Below are positions 5,468-10,462 of a stretch of DNA of 10,462 nt, piece by piece. The stretch is from the NCBI RefSeq assembly GCF_000186865.1, contig NW_008705605.1, positions 87,427 to 97,888 on the forward strand. The letters are read 5' to 3'. Every line of letters begins with the position of its first letter. The stretch's first letter is position 1. The stretch is from Aureococcus anophagefferens (Eukaryota; Sar; Pelagophyceae; Pelagomonadales; Pelagomonadaceae). Position numbers and translations under genes: made by a program. Below the pieces are notes generated by a model that saw only the letters and a list, made by a program, of their open reading frames with translations, did no database searches and was not told where the DNA came from.

Positions 5468-8400
5468 ATGAGCGGCTGGGCCCAGCAGCGAAAGCCGACG
5501 GCGCTGCAGCAGCTCGAGACGCTCGAGCGGCCGCCGACGGCGCTGGCCCGCGACGAGAAGGCGCGGTCGGCCCTCGTCGACGGCTTCGCGTCGGGCCTCT
5601 CGGTCGTCGAGCTGCGGGGCTGCTGGGACGCCTGCGTCGGCGAGGCCTGCGGCGTCGCCGCGGCGGCCGTCGCCGCGAGCCCGGGCAAGCGCACGCCGCG
5701 CCTGGCGACGCGGGAGCCGGCCTGCCGCGCGCTCCTGAAGCGCTGCGCGGGCCTCGTCGTCGAGGACGCGGCCGCGGCGTACGACGCGGACCGGCACGTG
5801 CCCCGCGAGTGCGGGCTCCAGATGGCCGAGCTCGGGTGGCCGGCGCGGCGCGACGACGCCGACGCGTTCTTCGTCCACGGCTACATGCACGCGTCCGCCT
5901 GCGTGACGCTCGCGGTCCTCAGCAGGGCAGGACAAGAGAGCGAAATTCCCAATTTCAAAGGCTCCTTTCTCGGCCGTTTTCCACTCGTTTTGGCTGATTT
6001 TTGGACGAGCGATCATCTCTCGGAACGGTCTCGAAGCGTGGATGCTTTTTCCGGAACGCGCGCGCGCGGAACACTCACGTTGAAGCTACGTTCAATCTCT
6101 CTTGTCCTGCCCAGGTCCTCAGCCGCTGCCGCTCCGGCGTCGACTGGCGCCTCGTCTTCGGCCGCGGGGACCCGGGCGGCAAAACGAGTGATTCGCTTCA
6201 ACGTGGGTGTTCCGCGCGCGATCGTTCCAGAAAGAAACATCCACGGAATGTCGCACCCTTTTCCTGCCCTGGCGGGGACCCGGGCAGGAACGGACGCGAC
6301 TTCGCCGTTCGCGCGGGCGCGCGCGTCGGTCCGTCGAGCGTCTCGGTCGCAGGCGAGTACGCGGCCGTCGTCGGGAACCTGGCGACGCGGCGGCCCGTCG
6401 TCGTCGACCTCGCGGCGGCGAAGCTCGGCTACGACCCGCGGGACCTGCTCAAGCGCGTCGTCGCCCGGAGCCGGTTCCTGATCTTGGACGCGTCGACGTT
6501 CCTCGACCGCGTCGAGGCGCTCGGCGTCTTCCGGCGGCGGCCCATGCCCGCCTGGGCGCCCGCGGCGTCGCCCGAGGCCTTCGCGGCGCTCCTGCCGACG
6601 CTGCCCGCCGCGGACCGCTGGGGCGCGGAGCCCCCGAAGCCCGCGCCGAGGCCGCGCGCGCTGGCGTTCGTGCCCGCGGGCGACGGCGAGTGGCTCGACC
6701 TCCGCGCGCGCGCGGGCGCGGCCTTCGGCCGCAGGTCCGTGCGCCGCGGCGAGCGGCTCCGGGCCGTCCGCGAGGCCGCGGGGCTCTACGAGGCCGCGCT
6801 CTCCGCGCTCCGGCGGAGCCGGCGGCCCGCGGCGGACCCGCCGCTCGCGGCCGTGTGGAAATCAAATATTCAACCCGACTTCAATGTGAGCGTATGCGAA
6901 AGTTTCGACGCAAGGTCTTTGGCTGTGCTTCGAGAACTCGACGCGAGCAATCGATTCGTCCAAAAATCACCCGAATCGACTTCGATTTGGCCGAGCTCGA
7001 GAGGTTTGAAGTTTTTGCTGGACAGGGCGTTCCACTGGTTGATTTCCACACAGGCTCGCGGGCCTCGGGCCGGCGGACCGGCGGCGCGCGGCCGCGGCGA
7101 CGCTCCTCGGCAACCGCGCGGCCTGCGCCGCGGAGGCCGGCGACGACGTCGCCGCGGCGCTCGACTGCCGGTACGACGCCATCGGCGCCGGCGCCGCGGT
7201 CGCGGACCGCCGCGGCCGCGTCGCGGGCCGCCTCGCCCGCTGCGCGGACCGGCTCGGCGCCGCCGCCGGCTGGCCCCGGGCGACGGCCGTAGCGCCGACG
7301 ACGGCGGCCCGCGACGGCTTCGCGCCGCGGCTCCTCCGCTGCTTCCTCGCGCAGGACTACCCCGGCGGCCTCGACCTCGTCGTCGTCGGCGAGGCGGCGA
7401 ACTCGCCGTGGGCGGCCCTCGCGGCGGCCCACGACGCCGTGACCTACGTCGTCGCGCCGCCGGGGTCGACGCTCGGCGCGAAGCGGAACCTCGCCGTGGC
7501 GCGCGCCGCCGGCACCGTCGTGCTCCACTTCGACGACGACGACGTCTACGCGCCGTCTTACGCGCGCATTGCGGTCTGGCCCCTCGCCGCGGGCCTGGGC
7601 TTCGCCGTGTCGAAGCGGAGCGCCTGGGCCGCCTTCGACGCGACCACGGGCCTCGCGCCGTGTGGAAATCAAATATTCAACCCGACTTCAATGTGCGCGG
7701 AATTGAACGGATTGAGCCGCACTCTTCGGCTGTGCTTCGAGAACTCGATGAGAGCAATCGATTCGTCCAAAAATCAGCCGAATCGACTTCGATTTGATCG
7801 AGATAGAGAGTTCTGAAGTTTGGTGGGGACCCCCCAAACCAGTGGTTGATTTCCACGCAGGCCTCGCGGGCCACGTCGACGCGGACGAGGCCAACGCCGC
7901 GCTCGAATCCGCGCGACGCCGCGCCGGGCTCCGCCGCGAGCGCCGACTTCGACCGCCGGCGCGCGCGAGCGCCGTCGACGGGGCCGACGTTCGGACGAGG
8001 CGCGCGCGCTCGTCGCGCGCTCGACGCGCGGGGCCGGGTCACCGCCGTCCGACGCTTCGACGCGTGTCAGGCGCCGGAGAACGCGCGATCGTTCCTCCGC
8101 GACGCGCGGACGTCCTACGGCTTCAGCCTCGCCTACGACAGGGCCTACGCGGCGGCGCACCCCTTCGAGGCCGACCTGTCCCTCGGCGAGGACGCCAAGT
8201 TCCTCCGGTCCGCGGACCCGCGCGTCGTCTGCTACCACCGCGACGCGTCCGCGAGCTGCCTCCACGTGCAGCACGGCGAGAACGCGACCAAGTCCGTGGC
8301 CCTCGAGTCCGCGGGGCCCGACTTCCTCGCCGCGTCGCCCCTCGCCGCCGTCGTCGACGCGGGCTTCTTCGCGCCGCGCGCGTCGGACGGCGACGCCGCG

Positions 8401-8532
8401 GGCCTCTTCGTCTTCGACGCGGCCCGGGCCGCGACGGCGGGCGACGACGACCAACTCCGGGGCCTCCTCCTCCACTTCATCAACTCCGACGCGGGCCACG
8501 CGGAGGACCGCGGCGCGAAGCTCGGCATCTAG
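5468..8532 (+). CDS. TPR + family-2-like glycosyltransferase, split by introners
   Basis: The gene runs from ATG 5468 to TAG 8530-8532. Proposed exons are 5468-5914, 6115-6842, 7054-7649 and 7861-8532. The N-terminal part (exon 1) is not recognised. A stretch with KLGYDPRDLLKRV at about 6418-6462 faintly recalls mTERF repeats. About 6780-7260 looks like tetratricopeptide helices (LYEAALSALRR ... LLGNRAACAAEAGD). From 7289 a GT-A glycosyltransferase domain begins: LLRCFLAQDYP, then LGAKRNLAVARAAG, then the metal-binding acidic cluster HFDDDDVYAP (codons 7532-7543), and later YGFSLAYDRAY, LGEDAKF and LHVQHGENAT typical of these transferases. It would move a sugar from a nucleotide donor; the acceptor is unknown. 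No signal peptide is seen. The exons do not sum to a multiple of three: the frame moves between about 7869 and 8050 for reasons I could not resolve, so a missed short intron, sequence errors or decay is possible. The ATG lies 142 bp from the divergent ORC5 start. Confidence 0.65.
5923..6114 (-). mobile_element. Introner element B1 (192 bp), first intron of the glycosyltransferase gene
   Basis: The ends are inverted repeats matching at 17 of 18 positions: CAGGGCAGGACAAGAGAG at the left against CTGGGCAGGACAAGAGAG read from the right. The flanking 8-bp duplication GTCCTCAG lies at 5915-5922 and 6115-6122. Removing 5915-6114 (GT...AG, 200 nt) joins Ala to Val-Leu-Ser exactly and moves the reading from one frame to the next as needed. 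The ends differ from the 203-bp family, but the interior shares a 17-base identical core (5992-6008) with it. Strand '-' follows the orientation of that core relative to the elements at 6851 and 7658. Confidence 0.88.
6172..6271 (+). mobile_element. Introner element B2, short decayed copy (100 bp), apparently not spliced
   Basis: It is flanked by GCGGGGAC at 6164-6171 and 6272-6279; the match runs on for six more bases, so the boundary is ambiguous. The ends are degraded inverted repeats (CCGGGCGGCAAAACG left; CAGGGCAGGAAAAGG from the right, 11 of 15 matching). The interior (CTTCAACGTGGGTGTTCCGC and on to CATCCACG) matches the reverse complement of element B1, which marks it as an internally deleted copy in the other orientation. 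The right end is CCTG, not CAG, so the acceptor is lost. The 108-bp insertion has no stop in the gene's frame, so it could be read through as 36 extra codons. Confidence 0.65.
6851..7053 (+). mobile_element. Introner element A2 (203 bp), intron in the TPR region
   Basis: It begins CCGTGTGGAAATCAAAT and ends GATTTCCACACAG, inverted relative to each other. The exact 8-bp duplication GCTCGCGG lies at 6843-6850 and 7054-7061. The length is identical to the copies at 2370 and 7658. Its right third (about 7005-7035) has diverged from the other two, which share a TGGTGGGGACCCCCCA-type palindromic stretch that is missing here. Removing 6843-7053 (GC...AG) carries the open frame before it into the correct frame after it, giving Pro-Leu-Ala-Gly-Leu across the junction. 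It sits between predicted TPR helices. Confidence 0.9.
7658..7860 (+). mobile_element. Introner element A3 (203 bp), intron in the glycosyltransferase domain
   Basis: It starts CCGTGTGGAAATCAAAT and ends GATTTCCACGCAG. The 8-bp duplication GCCTCGCG lies at 7650-7657 and 7861-7868. It has the same length and orientation as the copy at 6851, and it aligns closely with the reverse complement of the copy at 2370, including the GGTGGGGACCCCCC stretch near 7821. Removing 7650-7860 (GC...AG) gives Gly-Leu-Ala-Gly-His with good codon use for about 15 codons. It lies between the acidic metal-binding cluster and the C-terminal half of the transferase domain. Confidence 0.9.
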
Positions 8533-8677
8533 GCGCGCCTTCGTCGCGCGGCGGGCGCGACGGGTCGTCAGACACGAAGGAACTTACACGAAGGGTCGCG
8601 AGGGGCGTGGGCTCGCTTGGGGCTTGGGCTCGCTTGGGGCGTGGGCTCGCTTGCCAGTGAGGGGGGGGTGACGGAAA
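8533..8677. other. 3' flank of the glycosyltransferase gene
   Basis: No gene is recognisable here. The stretch holds three tandem 17-bp repeats (8604-8654) and a G-run (about 8661-8668). No clear polyadenylation signal is visible. Confidence 0.5.
8604..8654. repeat. Three tandem 17-bp repeats
   Basis: The unit GGCGTGGGCTCGCTTGG occurs at 8604-8620, 8621-8637 (one change, C-T-T for C-G-T) and 8638-8654 (last base changed). It lies about 70 bp after the glycosyltransferase stop. Seventeen is not a multiple of three, which fits non-coding DNA. Confidence 0.85.
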
Positions 8678-8702
8678 ATGAATTCCGACTTCCGCGACGC
8701 CA

Positions 8703-9128
8703 TTATCCAAGCAATCCTGGGTTCCTACTCGGAGGTGGTAACTGACGGGGATCCTGTCCTAAAATCTGGGGCTGGGACCGCGTTTGGACGCGCCTGGGAG
8801 GCGTCGAATCGAGCAAAAGCTGGGTTTTCATTGGTCGAAATCCTCGGACAAAAAGATCGCGGGCGGCGTCGAGAGCTCCTGAGCTCGGGCCGGCTTGAGA
8901 GGCTGTGGGCGCGTCCGTCGGCGCTCTGTGCGCGTCCCTCCCGGCCTGGGCGGTGGCGACGAAGGCCTCGTACCCCTGGGCGACCTCTGAGGTGCTTTGG
9001 TTGCGGAACTCGCACGTTTCGACGCGCGCCGGGGCGTTCGAAGGCCGTCTCCCAGTGGCGGCAGTGCTTGAGAGTACGCGCGCGTGCTTGACGAGTTCGA
9101 CGGAGAACTCAATTCGAGACGTCGCCAA
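8703..9128 (-). pseudogene. Possible gene remnant, minus strand (weak)
   Basis: The minus strand has an open frame of about 140 codons that begins at a TTG, not ATG. Its upstream half (about 8940-9110) reads like ordinary protein, with segments such as FVATAQAGRD and EVAQGYEAF and reasonable codon use; the downstream half does not. I recognise no domain. A plus-strand frame from ATG 8678 covers the same DNA but becomes Arg-rich, typical of a shadow. This may be a decayed exon or chance. Confidence 0.2.
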
Positions 9129-9270
9129 AGGCCAGTTATTTTAACTAGGCTAGACAGCATGACGACTAACTAGACTAGATTTGGGGGCGGGGCGAGGTTT
9201 TTTTTGGGCGTCCCAGTGCGCCTACGGACGCGTGCGGCCGCGCGCGCAGTACGAATTTTGACGGTGACCG

Positions 9271-9308
9271 GAGAATTTTTTTCTCAAAATCGGAGAATGG
9301 CCGATTTT
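9271..9308. repeat. Two adjacent perfect hairpins
   Basis: GAGAA (9271-9275) faces TTCTC (9281-9285) across five T. Immediately next, AAAATCGG (9286-9293) faces CCGATTTT (9301-9308) across a 7-base loop. Both stems are perfect and abut each other. A structured transcript end or chance structure in AT-richer DNA are both possible. Confidence 0.6.
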
Positions 9309-9411
9309 CGGACGAGGCGGCGCCAGTGGCGCTTCGGTGTAGTTGCGGCCGCGACTGGCGGGCGCCAAGCAGCACTCTGTACTGGTTTCTTCCAGTTCCA
9401 GGGATTTGTAG

Positions 9412-9455
9412 CTTCAACTTGACTATTGAAGTTCAACAAAATCTTCATGTTGAAC
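9412..9455. repeat. Adjacent inverted repeats
   Basis: CTTCAA (9412-9417) faces TTGAAG (9426-9431). The last G of that arm begins a second pair, GTTCAAC (9431-9437) facing GTTGAAC (9449-9455). The motif TTCAA/TTGAA is thus present four times in 44 bases in alternating orientation. Confidence 0.6.
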
Positions 9456-9758
9456 GACTAACTAACTAGAATTCAGCCGGGGCGAGTTTCCGTCATGCTG
9501 TTGGCCATCCGGTCGTCACGGGCCCAGCCAGGCCAAAAACGCGAGGTCACTTTCCGCGACGAATCGGGACGAACCCCGTACGCCTAAATACATTTCGGAG
9601 ACTCTGAATTCATTTTCGACGTCCTTGGTACCGTGTAAGACGACCTCGCGGAAGCGCGCGCGTGCGCGCGCGGCCGAAAATCCAAAAAAAAAAAAATAAA
9701 ATACACCGTCGACGAGCTGCGGTACGCCCCCGGTACCGCCGCCTTTCCTGCCGGAGTG

Positions 9759-9784
9759 CCCCGGGACGTGCCCGGGTCCCGGGG
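9759..9784. repeat. GC-rich 8-bp inverted repeat
   Basis: CCCCGGGA (9759-9766) is perfectly inverted as TCCCGGGG (9777-9784), with a 10-base spacer that itself contains CCCGGG. It lies about 60 bp before the minisatellite. It could extrude as a stem; function is unknown. Confidence 0.6.
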
Positions 9785-9818
9785 CGGTAACCCAGGGGTG
9801 TCGGCGTGAACCTAGGGC

Positions 9819-10452
9819 TCAAAGTGCCGAGGGGGTTGACCGCCGGTATGCCTGGTAGTATGCGCCTACTATGCGGGTTTTATGCGGGTTTTATGCGGGT
9901 GGTATGCGGGTTTTATGCGGGTTTTATGCGGGTGGTATGCGGCTGCTATGCTGGTCGTATGCGGGTGGTATGCGGGTGGTATGCGGGTGGTATGCGGGTG
10001 GTATGCGGGTGGTATGCGGGTTTTATGCGGGTCGTATGCGGGTTGTATGCGGGTTGTATGCGGGTTGTATGCGGCTGCTATGCTGGTGGTATGCGTCCGC
10101 TATGCGGCGACCTCCGGCGGCCGTCGCCTGGGGTCGTCGACAGCGGTCGCCGGGCTGCTATGCTGGTGGTATGCGCCTGCTATGCTGGTCTTATGCGCCT
10201 GCTATGCGTCTGCTATGCGTCTACTATGCGTCTACTATGCGTCTACTATGCGTCTACTATGCGTCTACTATGCGCCTGCTATGCGTCTACTATGCGCCTG
10301 CTATGCGCCTGCTATGCGGGTGGTATGCGGCTGCTATGCGTCCGCTATGCGTCCGCTATGCGTCCGCTATGCGGCTGCTATGCGGCTGCTATGCCGGTGT
10401 ATGCCCGGCTGGTGTATGCCTGGTGGTCGGCCCCCTCTGTCAAAGTGGCGAG
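9819..10452. repeat. Short direct repeat flanking the minisatellite
   Basis: TCAAAGTGCCGAGG at 9819-9832 recurs as TCAAAGTGGCGAGG at 10439/10440-10452 (one difference in 14 bases), placing near-identical sequence about 15-30 bp outside each edge of the 11-bp array. Confidence 0.6.
9847..10427. repeat. 11-bp TATGC minisatellite in two blocks
   Basis: The unit is TATGC followed by six variable bases (for example TATGCGGGTGG). Block 1 has 22 perfect-length units at 9859-10100; block 2 has 21 at 10159-10389. A 58-bp non-repeat segment (10101-10158) separates them. Irregular units of 10, 12 and 15 bp mark the edges, and TATGCCTGGT occurs at both ends (9847 and 10415). Variants come in runs: GGGTGG five times from 9958, GGGTTG three times from 10035, GTCTAC five times from 10214 and GTCCGC three times from 10335, as expected from local unit duplication. 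Block 1 is dominated by GGG types and block 2 by pyrimidine types. It is not a telomere repeat. Confidence 0.92.
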
Positions 10453-10462
10453 GTTTTCTTCA

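Larger units (their letters stand above)
9129..9846. other. Non-coding region with hairpins and short repeats
   Basis: I see no supportable gene in this stretch. It is AT-richer up to about 9480. It contains near-duplicate motifs ACGACTAACTA at 9162 and 9454, inverted repeats at 9271-9308 and 9412-9455, an alternating G/C stretch (about 9655-9675), an A-tract of about 13 bases followed by TAAAATA (near 9684-9702), and a GC-rich inverted repeat at 9759-9784. Small open frames here show no protein family features. Confidence 0.5.

Noticed and set aside
3847..5471. Long plus-strand open frames across the ORC5 gene (501 and 529 codons)
   Set aside because: They are Arg-rich shadows produced by very high GC. 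The minus strand carries clear Walker motifs and the ORC5 C-terminal signature.
6881..7672. Minus-strand frames across the glycosyltransferase gene and its introners
   Set aside because: They run through two introner elements without regard to their boundaries and show no family motifs.
7936..7974. Repeated GCGAGCGCCG (29 bp apart) as another introner duplication
   Set aside because: The interval is too short for an intron and lacks element ends; likely GC-rich chance.
8678..9091. Plus-strand frame from ATG 8678 (137 codons)
   Set aside because: It becomes Arg-rich after about 70 codons and matches nothing recognised; a weak minus-strand alternative exists.
9540..9650. 9-bp inverted repeat CGCGAGGTC / GACCTCGCG, about 110 bp apart, as ends of a small element
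   Set aside because: The match is short and GC-rich, no target duplication is seen at its borders, and it is likely chance.
9684..9702. A-tract of about 13 bases as a retrocopy tail
   Set aside because: No gene-like sequence lies upstream and no target duplication was found.
9847..10427. TATGC array as a CRISPR array or telomere
   Set aside because: The units are contiguous 11-mers without spacers, and the motif is not a telomere repeat.

Overview
This window looks like nuclear DNA of a very GC-rich unicellular eukaryote, most likely a stramenopile alga of the pelagophyte type (Aureococcus-like). That assignment is inference from four things: GC-saturated third codon positions, eukaryote-only genes (a PHD finger protein, ORC5), genes split by short AT-richer introns, and introns that are themselves small mobile elements with terminal inverted repeats and 8-bp target-site duplications (introner elements, known from Aureococcus and Micromonas).

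Layout. 1-758: the 5' part of a PHD-finger gene on the minus strand, running off the left edge. 759-966: a divergent intergenic region. 967-3037, plus strand: a ubiquitin-like + FKBP-like + JmjC/cupin oxygenase gene interrupted by one 203-bp introner. 3109-3777, plus: an ankyrin-repeat gene. 3796-5325, minus: ORC5, convergent with the ankyrin gene across only 18 bp. 5326-5467: a second divergent intergenic region. 5468-8532, plus: a large TPR + family-2-like glycosyltransferase gene carrying four introner insertions. 8533-9846: mostly non-coding, with small repeats and hairpins. 9847-10427: an 11-bp minisatellite in two blocks, both flanked by a near-identical short direct repeat.

The main result is the set of five introner insertions. 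Three are 203-bp copies of one family (one inverted relative to the other two), one is a 192-bp copy of a second family with different ends, and one is a 100-bp, internally deleted relative of the second family. Each is bounded by an 8-bp duplication, and every duplication starts with GC or GT. In the four intact cases, removing the upstream duplication copy plus the element gives a GC-AG or GT-AG intron whose loss rebuilds the pre-insertion sequence exactly; this explains the frame changes seen at each site. The two families share an internal core although their ends differ. The fifth copy has lost its AG acceptor and is a 108-bp insertion read in frame.

The genes do not form an evident pathway. 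The window reads as ordinary housekeeping and accessory genes of a compact algal genome caught during intron gain. One stretch of the glycosyltransferase gene (about 7869-8050) could not be put into a single reading frame.
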